A DNA stretch of 64,000 nucleotides from Juglans regia. Its lineage: Eukaryota; Streptophyta; Magnoliopsida; Fagales; Juglandaceae. The stretch is taken from positions 26,388,372 to 26,452,371 of the forward strand of contig NC_049901.1 of NCBI RefSeq assembly GCF_001411555.2, read 5' to 3'. Made by a program: the position numbers and the translations under genes. Shown here piece by piece: positions 23,172-35,832 of the stretch (positions are counted from its first letter, which is position 1; each line of letters starts with the position of its first letter). The notes under the pieces are model-generated. The model saw nothing but the letters and a program-made list of their open reading frames with translations. It searched no databases and had not been told where the DNA came from.

Positions 23172-23592
23172 TGATCCTTTCGAAAAATTAGAGAGAGAGA
23201 GAGAGAGACTGTGTGTGTGAGAGAGGGAGAGCTTGACGCATAGAACAGGGAAGATATAACGCAGCAGGTGGGTGTTGCGAAATGGTATAATGAAGGCGTT
23301 TGACTTAAAATATTGATACTTTCCTCTACGAACCCTTCTTCCTACTGCTTGCTACAGCGCAGGCACTGCAATTATTTGTTTGTTTGCATACTTTATTGAC
23401 CGTTTAAATCTGTTGGATCCCGACTGACGTGGATTTAGGCTATGCTGGCTCCGGCAATCTAGTCATACACCTCTCCCCTTCACGAAGGAAATGGAAAAAA
23501 AATTGAACTTTAAAATTTATCTATTTAATTATATAAAAGTCAAGTTCTAACTTCCTACTTGGCATTCACACCGCATTTTCAGGGAGTCAATC
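23172..23592 (-). promoter_or_regulatory. UBC 5' UTR and proximal promoter region
   Basis: Upstream of the ATG (23171) the sense strand has CT-rich runs ((CT)n at about 23190-23210 and CTCTCCCTCTCTCACACAC), typical of plant 5' UTRs. Further up there is a TATATC box-like site near 23252-23257. The stretch ends at the 18-bp repeat where a LINE begins, so only about 420 bp of original promoter remain before foreign DNA. The transcription start is not known. Confidence 0.4.
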
Positions 23593-23743
23593 TATTTACA
23601 TGCTTTACACTATATACACACGTTTTTCTTTTTTCTTTTTTCCTAAGCAAGATTTATTCATTGATATTATAATAACCTGAAATATAATAAGTTCTTAGGT
23701 AATTATACAAATAAGAAAGGAGGGTCATTTCCACTATAAAAAC

Positions 23744-26700
23744 TTAAAAGACATTGAGGAATCGAAATGAGGGGTATGCTTCGATACAGATAGTTGGAAG
23801 CAGCCCATTGCACAATATTATGCGCACATCGATTTTGAGATCGATACATTTTTTAATTTTCCAATCTTCAAAATTGCTCAGAAGGTGCTTGATGTCCCTA
23901 ATAATGGATTGCATTTTCCAATTTGTAGGTTGCTTTGCATTTTTTGTGGCTTGAACAACCTGCTTTGAGTTTCCTTGAATGAAAATTTTTCCTAGATATC
24001 TGTCATGTGCTTCTTGAATTACTAACAGGGCTGCTGCAACTTCACCTACATTTGGATTTGTGCTGTGCAAAAATGCAATGTTTACAACAACTAGGGTTCC
24101 GGTTTTAGTTTGGTAGATTGCTGCTGCAACACTACCATAGCTTCTGATTGCAAAATCAAAGGATAGCAAAAAGAAGCCTTCTGGAAGCCGTTCATGTAGA
24201 GATTGTCTCTTCATGATGCTATTTCAAAATCCATGCTTGCTTGTATTCTTTACAGGACTTGAAAACTCTTGAAATGTATATTGATCAATGGTTGGGAAAA
24301 AGAGTTATGAATGACTTGGTTCCTAGTAAACCAAAGGATGTCCATTGCCAATGTAGCAAAGAGTTGGAATTCTTGAACTTCATTTTCTAGAATGGCTAGT
24401 TCTATTTCTGGGTTGAGAATTGTTTTGATCCAACAAGAGATTTCTGATGAAGCAATTCGGGCAGTGTTTATGGGCCATTTTGAATTTCTCCAAAGAATCC
24501 TAGAGAAAGGGCAACTAAGAAAGAGATGTGTGAAACTTTCCTCTCCTACATTGCACAGAGGGCAAAGAATTTGCTCATCTTCTAGAGAAAGAATTCTTTT
24601 TAGAAGAGATTTATTTGGCAAGATGTTATGAAGTATTTTCCAAAGAATGAGTTTTAGTCTCTATCTTGCATCTTTAACTTCCAAAGTTTTTTCCAGATTT
24701 CATTAGGTAGAGAAATGGGATCGTAATGAAAATTATTAATCAGAGCTGCATAGGCTGATTTGACCGAGAAGTTTCCAAATGAATGATGAACCCATTTGAT
24801 TTTGTCCTCCACAGTTGAGTAGTTGTACTGAGAAAGAGGGATTTTTTTAATTTCATTAACAATATCAGCAGTAAAGAGGGCGAATAGTGTTCCATCTCCT
24901 TGGTTCTTCCAACATTAATTCCGAGACTTTTAGAGTGGGGTCAATGGGAGGAATGTTTTGATTTGGTTGTGGTGAGAAAGTTTGCAAGAAGGGATCCACA
25001 GGTCAAACCACGCTCTGGCTGTGATGCCATTATTAATCTGGAAGCAACAACTTGATTTGATGAAGTCTCTTTGTTTTAGGAGCCTTTTCCAAAACCAGGA
25101 GTTAGTAGGCATGGAGTTCACTTCAAAGAAAGAAGTATTTCTCATATATTTGTTAACCAAAAAGGTTTTCCAGAGACCACTTGAATTGCTTATAAGGTTC
25201 CAAGCAAATTTTGAAATTAGGGCTCAATTGAAAAAATAGATGTTTTTAAGGCCTAATCCTCCTAAAGATTTGGGTTGACAAATGGATTTCCAAGATTTGG
25301 GTGTGTAAGCTTTTTTATTCAGTTCCCCACCAGAATCTTCTAAAGGAAGTATCCTTTTTTTTTTGTGGACGACTTTGGTACCCACATAGTAGACATGAAA
25401 TATGAGGGAATGGTACTAGCAATAGTCCTAATGAGGGGTGTTCTACCAACTTGAGACAAAATCTTTGTTTTCCAACCTTGCAACTTATTTTGGATCATTT
25501 CTTGGATATCTTTGAAAAAAACTACTTTGGAGGCTTGGATGAAAAGGGGAAGGCCAAGGTATCTCAACTTTGGTGGAGAGGATTTGAAGTTAAGGATTTC
25601 TTTTATCTCTCCTTTGATTCTATTGTGAGTGTTATCACTGAAATGAATGGATGATTTTCTAAAATTGATTTTTTGACCAGACCAAGAAGAGTAGATTTCA
25701 AGACATCTTGCAAATGCTTGAGCATAATTAACAGTTGTAGCACCAAAAAGTATTAGGTCATCAATAAAAAGGAGATGGGAGAGGGTGGGACCTCTACTTG
25801 AAATATTGATCCCTTTCAAGTTTTGCATGTTTTCTTCTCTAAGAATTAATTTTGAGAGCACCTCACTGCCTAAGATAAACAGAAATGGAGATAGGGGATC
25901 TCCTTGCCTAATACCTCTCTACCAGGATAAATTAAACCAATTGGAGTACCATTGAGGATGATTGAATAAGAAACTGTAGAGATGCACTCCTTAATCCACA
26001 TGATTCAAGTTTGACTAAATCCTAGAGATTTAAAAATAGAGTATGAAAGACCACTCCATAAAGTCAAAGGTTTTTCCATATCAATCTTTATTGCCATATT
26101 ACCCATTTTGCCTCTTCTTTTTTTTTTTTTTCCAAATGGTGGAAGATTTCTTGGGCTAGAATGGTATTTTCCTTAATGAGCCTACCAGAGACAAAGGCCG
26201 TTTGATAAGGTGATATGTGACTGGAAAGAATGGTCTTTAGCCTATTAGCTAGGATTTTTGCAATAATCTTATAGCTAACATTAGAAAGACCGATGGGTCA
26301 AAAGTGATGAACTACATGCGGATTTTCAATTTTGGGAACAAGAGTAATATTCGTGTGGTTCATTTCTTTTAGAATTTTTCCATGAATGAATAAGTTTTTG
26401 ATGGCTTCTTAAAGATCATCCTTTATAATGGTCCAATAATGCTTATAGAAGAGGCCAGTGAAACAATCGGGACCAGGGGCCTTTGTGGAAGGGATTTGTT
26501 TGATTGTGTTTAAAATTTCCTCCTCAGTAGGTATTTTGCAAAGAAATTCATTTTTTGTTTCAGAAATTTTGCTAAGTAAGAGGGTTTCAAAGAATATCAG
26601 GATTAATGGGGCTATAGATCCTTGAAAATGATTGCAGAATTTTTCCCTAATAATAGAGAGATCCGAGGTCCAATGACTATCTTCTAATTTCAGAAAATTG

Positions 26701-28040
26701 ATATTATCTTTCTTTGCCGAATGATAGTGGAATTATAGAAATACTTGGTGTTAAGGTCAGAAGTTGTTAACCAAGTGTTTCTAGATTTTTGGCACCAAAG
26801 GGATTCTTCTCTCTAAGTTGCTCATTAATGTTCTCTTTGGTGATCTCTTCCATGATGATATTATTAGGAGTTGGTTGCACATTTTGAAGGTCATTGAGTT
26901 TTAAGGTGAGACTCTTGATGGCAGCTTGGATGTGACCAAAACAATTAATGTTCCAATTTTTCAATGCAAGTTTCTTGGCTTTGACTTTTTTGGTAAGAAT
27001 GAAAGCAGGAGAACCAGTCACATGTGTTGACCAAGCTGATTTTACCACTTCAAAACTGGAATTGTCTCTAATCCAAAACTCTTCAAATTTGAAAGACTTT
27101 TTTCCTTGGTGGTTGTTTGATGTGTCTAGTAAAATAGGAGGATGATCAGAGGAAAGCCTAGGAAGGGTTTTGATGTTTGCATTCGGGAAGAGATTATTCC
27201 AATGAATATTAGCAACACCATGATCAAGTCTTTCTCTAATGTTATTAAGGCCATGTCTGTTATTAGTCCAAGTGTAAAGGGGACCAGTGTGACCTAAGTC
27301 AACCATGCCTTGTTGCTCCATGTATAAAGGCAGATCATTGAGAGACGAAGTTGTTGCACAAGGCCTTCCTCTTGATTTTTCATATTGTTTTAGGATTGAG
27401 TTAAAATCACCAATGGAAAGCAAGGGTCCAGGATAATTTTCAGAGAGAGTGTTCAAGATGTTCCAGAAGTTAGGTTTAGGGCAGGTTTGGGACACAAAAC
27501 AAAACACAAAATTCTCATCTCATCTCATCTCATCATTACACCTTTTTCAAATCTCCATACAAAATATAATAAACAATTCAACTTTTTCAAATCTCAATAC
27601 ACCTTTTTCAAATCCCAAAACAATAATAATATTAAAACATAATATTTTAAACTTTAAAACAAAACACAAAATTCTGATCTCACCCCCCAAACCTGCCCTT
27701 ATACTTTTCTGAGCTGGGCAGTAAACTAAAGTGAGTAACCATGGAGTATGAGAGGGGTCAGAGTAGACTAACATAGCTATTACATTGCTGGAAATAAAAA
27801 CAGTTTCAACATCTACACCATCATGCCTTATAAACAAAAGCCCACCCCATTTCCCAATAGGGGGATTATAAACAAAATGGGAAAATCCTAATCTATAAAC
27901 AACAATAGCAGTATTTACATCATGTAAGAGGGTTTCAGACATAAATATTGCATCAAGATTATGGGTCCTGATATTGGCCTTAGATTTCTAATTGCACGAG
28001 GTCGACCAATACCCCTGCAATTCCAAGTGAGGATCTCCAT
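23744..28040 (-). pseudogene. LINE ORF2: endonuclease, RT, zf-RVT, RNase H
   Basis: From the 5' side: endonuclease 28040 to about 26770 (MEILTWNCRG; LSIGDFNSILKQYEKSRGRP; LDHGVANIHW; RLSSDHPPILL); RT about 26500-25340 (TKAPGPDCFTGLFYKHYW; GIRQGDPLSPFLFILG, then the catalytic box FIDDLILF where FADD is usual); linker; zf-RVT 24621-24250 (CPLCNVGEESFTHLFLSCPF with W...W after it); RNase H 24214-23744 (FDFAIRSYGSVAAAIYQ). Stops and frameshifts throughout, and a MITE splits the endonuclease. In function it nicks target DNA and copies element RNA there. This copy is dead. Confidence 0.88.
27479..27698. mobile_element. Tourist-like (PIF/Harbinger) MITE
   Basis: 220 bp with terminal inverted repeats GGGCAGGTTTGGG/CCCAAACCTGCCC and a TTA duplication on both sides (27476-27478, 27699-27701). 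The interior is AT-rich with CTCATCTCATCTCATC and repeated 'cctttttcaaatct' words. It sits in the LINE endonuclease sequence, so it is younger than that LINE. Confidence 0.85.
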
Positions 28041-28269
28041 ATTTGTTCTGAGGGCAATTTTGACCTTGCCTCTTCGGTCATTGGATTTCAAGGGAAGAGA
28101 TTCATGACTGGAGAGTTGAAGGACTTACCTTATTGTTCTACGTCTTCTAGAAAGTAAGGGGAGAATCTGTGCTTCTTTGGGACCTTTCGAGATACCCACA
28201 TATTTGCTCCAGTTTTCTTGCTTGGCTAAACCAAGGGGGCTTCAGTGCCATCATCCAGTAGCTGGTTTC

Positions 28270-29215
28270 TTTGTCAAGAACCCAATTATAGAATTGCAGC
28301 AGAATTGTGAAACAAGAGAAACAAGAAAGAATATGATGCAAGATGATAGAAAGAAAGAATATAACTCTGGTTTTCAAGGAACCAGTACCTCCAAGAATGC
28401 AGAAATTGCATAAAACTCTTCAATGCCTCTTTCATTACTTCCGTATGCTTTTTATACACGTAAAGCTAAACTAATTCTGTTAAATCTGGTATTTCTGTTA
28501 CAATAAGGGCATCACAGTAATTTCTCACTTAATGACCACATGCTCCTCACATGTACAATTAAAGCCTCTTACGCTACTTCAACTTCCAACTCCTTTCTTC
28601 ATTCTGCTTCAACACCCTTTACATACCCTTCTCCTTCAAAAGACCTTGCCCACAAGGTCAGGGTATAGACATCTCAATTGCTCCATAGGGACCCATGATG
28701 AATCCTCCTCTGGTGCACCCTTCCATTTAACAAGCAATTCAATATGAGGTTTGTTATTCAATGCACGCATCCTCCTTTGCAAAATTAACTCAGGCTCAGT
28801 TCTGAATCCTCCATGGGAATCTAACATGGGCAATGCAGATGATAACACAGATGTTGATCCCACATGTTTCTTCAAGGAAGATACATGAAATACTGGGTGG
28901 ACTGAAGCACTTGAAGGCAATTCTAACTTGTATGCTACATCACCAATACGCTGTAAAACTTTAAATGGGCCAAAAAATCTTGGTGCCAACTTGTAATTAA
29001 CAGGATAAGCCACACTATGTTGCTTGTATTTATGAAGTCTCAAATAAACCATATCACCAACTTGAAATTCTCGGGGTGTATGTTTTTTATCATATTGTTG
29101 CTTCATAACTCCTTGTGCTGCCAACAAATTTTTCCTCAACAAATTAATGATCTCTTCTTGAGATCTCAACTGAAAATCCACTTCAGCATTCTGAGTAGTA
29201 CCAGTGAACTGAGTA
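28270..29215 (-). mobile_element. Ty3-gypsy fragment: pol C-terminus plus 3' LTR
   Basis: A chromodomain-type pol end (29181-28636) followed downstream on the minus strand by an LTR-like region (about 28610-28280) with a TATA-like TGTATAAAAAGC and TTCTTTC/CTTGTTTCTC stretches. Everything upstream of the integrase C-terminus is missing. It splits LINE-like sequence on both sides, so it appears to have inserted there and then been truncated. Its ends are approximate. Confidence 0.6.
28636..29181 (-). pseudogene. Gypsy integrase C-terminus with chromodomain
   Basis: 181 open codons. Includes QQYDKKHTPREFQVGDMVYL (the GPY/F-like region start), LAPRFFGPFKVLQRIGDVAY, HPVFHVSSLKKHVG, and a C-terminal chromodomain-like stretch (IELLVKWKGAPEEDSSWVPM, then YPDL). 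This region directs integration to particular chromatin in chromoviruses. The catalytic integrase core, RT and gag are absent, so it is a partial, though surprisingly open, remnant. Confidence 0.85.
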
Positions 29216-29620
29216 GTACAAATTAATGGAAGAGAGCGTGTTCTGCTGCCCGATGGAGTTTCCTTCCTCTTCTTTGGAACTTTTTTCTTTGAGAGGTGAG
29301 GGTTGGCTAGGGTTTTTTCATTTGGGAATTCTGTGAATGATCATTGGGTTGTTTGGGTTTTGTTTGCGAAGCTAGTTTCACTTGACCATTGCTGATCTGC
29401 TTGAAAAATTGTTGGGCCATTGAAGGTGTCTTGGGCCATTGGGGTAAAACGCTAGTATGTTGTGGAGCTATTGTTTCGTCGGAGGCACTGGGCTGGAAAG
29501 GGGTTTGGGTCGGCTTGTTGTGGGCTGAAGGCGAGACATGCACTGCCTGAGGGACTGAGCAGTAGTGATATTTTTGGGCTTTGGGCTTTATTTGCATGCA
29601 AGCTTACACACGCTTTACTT
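29216..29620 (-). pseudogene. LINE ORF1-like remnant, Pro/Gln/Ser-rich
   Basis: Open frame 29597-29307 on the minus strand (96 codons), rich in Pro, Gln, Ser and Thr (PSAHNKPTQTPFQPSASDET), followed by a basic stretch after frame changes (KEKSSKEEEGNS). Its position upstream of ORF2 within the 18-bp repeats suggests the linker part of ORF1. No conserved domain is visible. Confidence 0.4.
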
Positions 29621-29638
29621 TATTTACATGCTTTACAC

Positions 29639-32477
29639 GATAAAACAGAAACTTTAGAAAGAAAATTCTAAAAAAAATCTGAGAGCCCAAAAACTTTAGA
29701 AAGAAACCCAATCCAAAGAGAAATGAACAAGCCAATGAAAACCTGGAAAATAGAAGCACATGAGAGCAATGAAAGGTCAAGCCCTCCACAAGTCCCTCTC
29801 TGGCACTCTCTCGCTCTCTAAAGAAAATATCGAATGACGGATTTCACCTTGGCTCCGTGACAGAAACTTCAATCCGAAGTTTTGTGAGTAATTAATAATT
29901 TCTTTCTTCTTCTTATGCCTCTTCTTAGATGTTAAATTCTCTCAAACTTCCCATTTGGGTCGTCTTCATTGGGTGGTAATATTTTTCTCTTCAAAATGCA
30001 TGCCTTTTTAATTTCCTTTCCAATATAAGTTCTAGGTTCTAAATCTTTCAGTCATTCTATGTTAATTTTAGATTATTTCTATTTTTCTTTATAGGTGTCT
30101 GAGGTAGTCGATTGGTGATTGATCGGTGTTTGCTCAGAGGTTCCTAGATTGGAGTAGAAAAATATGGGAAGATTTTTTGCTGGGTGGAGTCGAATTCGGA
30201 GGTAAGAGTTGGATCGTGTGGGATCCAGTTGTATCGGAGGACCATTTTGTCTAGTTCGGCTTACCAAGTTTTTCATTTTTGGAACTAATTTCCAGTGAAC
30301 TTGGGTTAAAATCCAAATGACGTCTTCCAATCAGTTAACTAGGTAACCCAAATGCATGAAAAAATAACTGATTGAAAGAATAACGGTCTTTCAGGACACC
30401 GATTGAGAAAAAAAAAAATAAACCATATATATCTTGAAAAATTACTTTTCTTTCTTTCACTTTCTTCTCTGCTCACTCTCTCTCAAATCAATGCCACTTC
30501 GACCATGAGGCCAAGCCACTGTATATTTCTGCATTAAACTGTGGTTCGGGTGTGGAAGTGTTGTGACCAATTTTTGTTTCAGATGCTGTAATAGTTAGTG
30601 ATTTATTGTTTCCCAGAATGTTAATTTTGGTTACTTACAAATGCATTGGTATGCATTGATATATGGCAATCATCATACATAGACGGTGATAGTTTAGACA
30701 TATTGTAAAATCTACTACTTTACTTTTATTCATGTTAATTTATTCTAGGACTTGGTGTGCGAAGTTTAAATGATTTTTTCTAATCCATTTGAAATATGAA
30801 TGTAGAACACCTTTCACACAGGCAAGATGATTTTGCATTATGTATCGTGCCCCAAGATTGTGGTATTTTACTGTGATTTTTTTAACTTTAATGGCTCACA
30901 ATGCCCTTTATGAAGTAGTATGTTATGAAATGAACTCCATGTTATTGGATTTTTAATCCTGCTTGAGAAGTATTAAAGTAGTAAATAGTTAGAAATGCAA
31001 TAAATAGTCAGAAATCAATTTTGTCTTCTGCAATTTTGTCTTTTGAAATCATAGGTTTTGTCTTTTCGAAATGGTTCCCTAGTTCCTTCTTTCAAATAAT
31101 ACATGCAAATTGTTGAAATTGTCCCCAAACATGGGGTGAATGAACAAAGTAGATTGGCTTTTTGTTTCTATTTGTTGGTTTTCTTTTTCTATTCATTGCT
31201 TTTGTTATTTAAACATTTTTTTAAAATTATAATTTTTTTTTTTTTTTTTTTTATGTTAGATGGGTTTTTTTTTCCTTTGGGTTTGCATGTTGTGAGGTTT
31301 GTCATGGGGTCTTCTCTTTTCAAGATTTTCTTCTGTTCTGCTTCCCTCCTATCAAACAACACCAGTGTTTTACATTTTATTTTTATTATCATTAGCAAAC
31401 TGTAGAGCTTTTCAACACGTTGAGAGATGGGTAATGGTATCTTTATAATTATTTTATAACCATTTATAATTCATATTATTCTAAAGTACGCTCAATTTGA
31501 TAGAGACGTTGAAAACTAATTGTAATTTGATCAATTATATTAATTTATGGTCTATACCAATTAATCTTATTAGAGGCAATGTGCCCTTTATGTCTGGATC
31601 AATGTCGTCAATACCATATATCTTAAAACTTGCATTTACATGTGTAACACATATCTACAAGTCTATCTTAATGCATTAGGTACAACTTCCTACTATCTTA
31701 TATCATATTTTCATTCCTAAACAAAGAAGAATAAGAAACCGTAAACAACAAATATCCTTCAAACATATTACAGTTCACTATCATTTTGAGCCTTTTGGAA
31801 ATTACCCAGTTTACTAATTTTTTGGAAAAAATAAAATAAGTAAAAAAAATTATTTATTAGTACTACATGTAATTTTTAAATATATTATTTGACACTCTTC
31901 CATTTTGTTCAAATAAAATATATATTGAAGAAAAAATTATCTTTAATGTGCCTAAATCTCTGACAACGTTGGTGCAACATAAGCCGGTGCAGAAAAAAAG
32001 TGTCGTTCGACAATCAGTCGTTCGACAAATTATATAGGCAATAGGGATTCTCCAAGAAATATCTATTGATAAAATGAACTCTTTTATATACGCATTTTAC
32101 ATTTTATATATATTTCATATACATTTTTTTAATAGTTGTAGTAGTGATTATATATAATCAACTATTTAGATTTATAAAATTTAGTATAAATAACAATCAG
32201 AGCATTGCGTGGGTTATAGGCTCGTATAGTTTAATGGAGATGAACATTCTATTGATCTGAACCCCAGCGATTACTAAATTTGATAACCAAGATGGAATTT
32301 TTTGCTCTTTCCCCAAGTTTTTCAAGAAACCAAGAAACTACAACAATTTTGCTTTATGATTTATCAAAGAGCACGGTGGAATACCATCTTGAGAAGGGCT
32401 CCCATTTTCTTATGCTTTGGTGGGGTTCTAGCAACCATTTTGTAGTACTGAAGAAAACCCGAAGTGGATCATAAAGA

Positions 32478-32508
<31 letters not shown>

Positions 32509-33280
32509 CTCTACGTTTGTTTTCGAAGTGAACTAGTCAAAAGCTCCCCGGTGAAGAGGGTAGGGGGCATTGAACATGAACTTTTGGTAATAGATCTATT
32601 TTGTTCCAACAGTCGACTGTATTATGGGAAAACGAATGTCTAATGGCCTTGGGCAGAGCTGCTAGGGTTCAAAATTTGGGAGAATGAGAGGGGCAGAGGC
32701 GAGCGATTGCAATAATTTGAAGGAAAATGAGAGGGCTTGGTGTTCGAGAGAAATGGAGGCGAGCTCTAGGGTTTGAACTTTGAGAGAAAATGAGAGGGAT
32801 GGGACGGGAGGGAAGGGATTTGCCAACAGAGAAGGGAAATTTTTTTCTTTTTTTAGAAAAAAGGCCTCGTGGCTGGAGCCATGTAAGTCAGGATCTGCCC
32901 TCAGGACCAAACGTTTGTGGCATTAGCATTTTCCTTACTTCTAATATAATATATGAGAACAAATAATCTATATTAAGAATAGAATTGATAACTATTAACC
33001 TTCAAGAAAAGAAGGAATCTGGTAAAAAAAAAAAAAAATTAGTTTCATATATATCTTGTGTATTTAACTAAAGTAGTATCTTTTATAGATTTTCTTTTTC
33101 TTTTTCTCGTTTTACAATGATGAGAGATTGTATAAAACTATTCTTGAGAGAGAAGATAGCTTGAAGAAAATATTTTTGACAACCAAACAAAGAGTGGGTT
33201 GACCATCGACACTTGGACTTCTACCTAAAACATTAATTACATGTGTGTCATGGCTTACTTTATTGATAGTAATTGGAAGT
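29639..33280. other. Unassigned region upstream of the LINE
   Basis: No frame above about 100 codons and nothing recognised. 29800-29890 has CTCTCTGGCACTCTCTCGCTCTC followed by a GTGAGT-like donor, and 30440-30500 is CT-rich. Both resemble 5' UTRs but lead to no usable coding sequence. 31232-31251 is a T homopolymer. 32660-32890 is purine-rich with repeated GAAAATGAGAGGG words. Confidence 0.4.
32477..32506. repeat. (TC)n microsatellite
   Basis: About fourteen CT units (atctctctctct...ctcttttt). Confidence 0.9.
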
Positions 33281-33289
33281 TACATAAGT

Positions 33290-34720
33290 GGATCGTTACA
33301 TTTACTCGGGTTAGCGGTCACAAGGGGTAACGATTGGGAAAGAGTTAGAGGAGTGTATGCTTGACTGGGACATTGACAAAATTCTTACAATTACGGTGGA
33401 TAATGCTACATCTAACGACTCTGCTATTGATTGGTTGAGAACAAGGAAAATAGAAAGTGAGACGTGTGTTGCAAATCACGAGTTTATTCACATGAGGTAT
33501 ATTGCACACATTTTAAACCTTGTTGTGAGTGAATGTTTAAAAGATATTGATGACTCAATATTAAGGGTTCTCAATTAGATTAAGTATGTGAAATCTTTTC
33601 CCCAAAGACTTGACACTTTCAAGTCTTATGTTGATAGGTCAAAAGCTCCATATTCTAGTTTCCTGTATTTTGACATGCCTACTAGATAGAACTCAACTTA
33701 TCTTATGTTGTATGTGGTTGAGAAGTATATAAAAGCCTTCTAAGTCTTGCTTGATGAGGATCCTTACTCATGAGTTTATTTGTCTTAAGATGTGTCTAGA
33801 AAAAGGGTTTTGGAGCCCCTGGGTCTAATGATTAGGAGACTATTAGAAACTTTATGAAGGTTCTTCATGTATTTTATAATGTCACATTGCATATATATGG
33901 TATACAATATGTCACATCGAATTTGTATTTTCAAAAGCTTATTAATACTCATGCAAACTTAAATAGTTTTTTACAATAGTAATCGATGCTTGAGTTCAAT
34001 GGCTTTTAGAATGAAAACAAAGTATGATAAATATTGGGCGGATCTTGAAAAGATAAACAGGTTATTGTTTATTGCGGTCATATTTTATCCATGGTACAAA
34101 TTGGTTACTCAAGTATATTGGTTCAATTAAACACTGGGCAATGGGAGGGGTGAGGAATTTGTTGAACTCCTCAAGAGGGATATGGAGTTGTTGTATGAAA
34201 AATATGTTACGTTCGGTGGTAGGCGCAAGTGGGTCTACAAATCAACTACAACTCACACTCAAAATGAGAGTAGTACATTAATGGGTAGTAGTTGTACAAT
34301 TGATCCATTGGCCTTTTTGAGAAACTTTCATAAAGAGCAGAAATCAGAAACCTTATGGACTGTAAGTCGAAGTTTGAACTGTATTTGTTAGAAGATGTTG
34401 AGGTTCCTATGGAGAGTTTCAACATTTTGATTTGATGGAGGGTCAACTCCACTAAATATCCGGTTCTTGCTCTAATGACAAGAGATATCTTGGCCATTCA
34501 GATCACCACCTTAACATCTAAGTCAGTATTTATCACTGGAGGCCTTGTCCTGGATTCGTTTTGGAGTTCTTTGGCTCCTAGAACTGTAGAGGCTCTTGTA
34601 TGTGCACAAAACTGGTTGATGTCCACTCCTACATGCTTGATTCAAAGTTATTCGGATACAATTGATGATGCAAACATTAATAAGTTAGACTTTGGTATTA
34701 TATTTAAAGATTTTTTTTAA
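33290..34720 (+). pseudogene. hAT-superfamily transposase, decayed
   Basis: Frame pieces in order match the RICESLEEPER-type hAT transposase: a catalytic-core piece TITVDNATSNDSAIDWL near 33390; EFIHMRYIAHILNLVVSECL near 33490; RLDTFKSYVDRSKAPYSS, then DMPTR*NSTYLML near 33680; SSMAFRMKTKYDKYW near 34000; and a dimerisation (hATC) region YPVLALMTRDILAIQ then LDSFWSSLAPRTVEALVCAQNWL near 34460-34610. Many stops. The N-terminal BED zinc finger is not visible. Such an enzyme excises and inserts elements that leave 8-bp duplications, so relatives of it may have moved the TAGGGGTG-ended elements here. That link is inference. Confidence 0.85.
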
Positions 34721-35832
34721 GATTTGTTATAATCTTGATTTTTTCATTTTGTGATATAAATTTCTTATATTTTCACATCTTATTTTGTTGAACTAACCAC
34801 TAGCATTGCGAGTATACTACATGAAGATGGCTGAGGTTTGAGGTGCATTTGTAAAATTGTGTAGTTGTTGTTTGTTCAATTTTGTTTATTATTTTTATAA
34901 ATTTATGTGGATGTATTTTATTTCCTCACTAACCTTGTCCTCTTTTCTTTAGGCACAACTTGGAATGGCACTTGGAGTTTGGTTCTTTTTTGTTAACTTG
35001 TTGGAAATTTGAAATGGGAACATTTAATTTGGTTGGCACAAAAAAAAATTATTTTGTTGTTGGAATGGGAACTTATAAATGTGGGTTGTTGTAGTTGGAA
35101 AGAAATAACATTATGATGGATGATGGGTTGGTTGGATAATTTGGGAGACTAGTTATGTTTTAGCACAACTTGGAATAGGAAGAAGCCCCCAATATTTGAT
35201 TTTGTTTGTTGTTGGGATGAGAACATGTAAATGATTTTAATTTGTGTTGTTGATTATGTAACTTATGTTTTAGTTCTGGCTTTTATTAAAGCATGTCATG
35301 ATATATTAGTATAAATAGGAGAGAGAGAGGGAGGGAGAGAGAGAGAGAGAGAGAGAGTCATGCGGGCATTAAACCAAGCAAGCATTGCTTGGCTAGCATT
35401 AAACCAAACGTGTTACAAGCCCTATAGCTAAGCAAGCATTGCTCGACCAAGCCCTAAAATCAAGTATGCCACAAGCACAAAGCTGAGTATGACATAAGCA
35501 TTAAACCGAGCATGTCATAAGCATTACACCGAGTAAACATGGTGATAGGCAAGGAATAGTGACAACCAAGAGACTTAGACGACCCAAGAGACCCATGCAT
35601 AAAACATAGCACGCATAATGATTAATGATTTAAAAAGTTTACATAATTATCTAAATTATTATAGGTTCGGTTGAAAGGTTTGGAGAAATGCACGATTAGC
35701 TTAAATTGCACAATGACCGAGGTAAGTGACTATGGTTATGTTCTTCTACACAGTGCTTTATGGTAAACTATAAAGTCTCTTCTCAAATGTATATATATGT
35801 AGTAAATGTTTTCAAATGTATTTGTATGTATG
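34721..35832. other. Sequence downstream of the hAT pseudogene, with repeats
   Basis: No coding sequence. 'gcacaacttggaat' recurs at about 34955 and 35164 in similar context, a duplication of roughly 200 bp. A (GA)n tract lies at 35318-35357. 35360-35560 holds degenerate copies of a 'gcattaaaccgagcatgtcataa' unit. Confidence 0.5.
35318..35357. repeat. (GA)n microsatellite
   Basis: About 20 GA units with a few GGGA interruptions. Confidence 0.9.

Larger units (their letters stand above)
23593..29638 (-). mobile_element. Decayed L1-type LINE with 18-bp target repeats
   Basis: The direct repeat TATTTACATGCTTTACAC occurs at 23593-23610 and 29621-29638. Between them, on the minus strand, lie in LINE order an ORF1-like region, an endonuclease beginning MEILTWNCRGIGR at 28040, reverse transcriptase, zf-RVT, RNase H and an A-rich tail (AATAAATCTTGCTTAGGAAAAAAG) near 23640-23620. 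Twelve bases separate the A-rich tail from the left repeat, a slight departure from a perfect insertion. It is interrupted by a MITE (27479-27698) and a gypsy fragment (about 28270-29215). Confidence 0.8.

Noticed and set aside
29800..30560. A second host gene sharing a divergent promoter with UBC
   Set aside because: CT-rich 5'-UTR-like sequence and a GTGAGT site exist, but no coding exon follows. The interval to UBC is separated by an inserted LINE.
33357..34720. An intact hAT transposase gene
   Set aside because: Frame pieces match, but many stops and shifts and the missing N-terminal region show a pseudogene.
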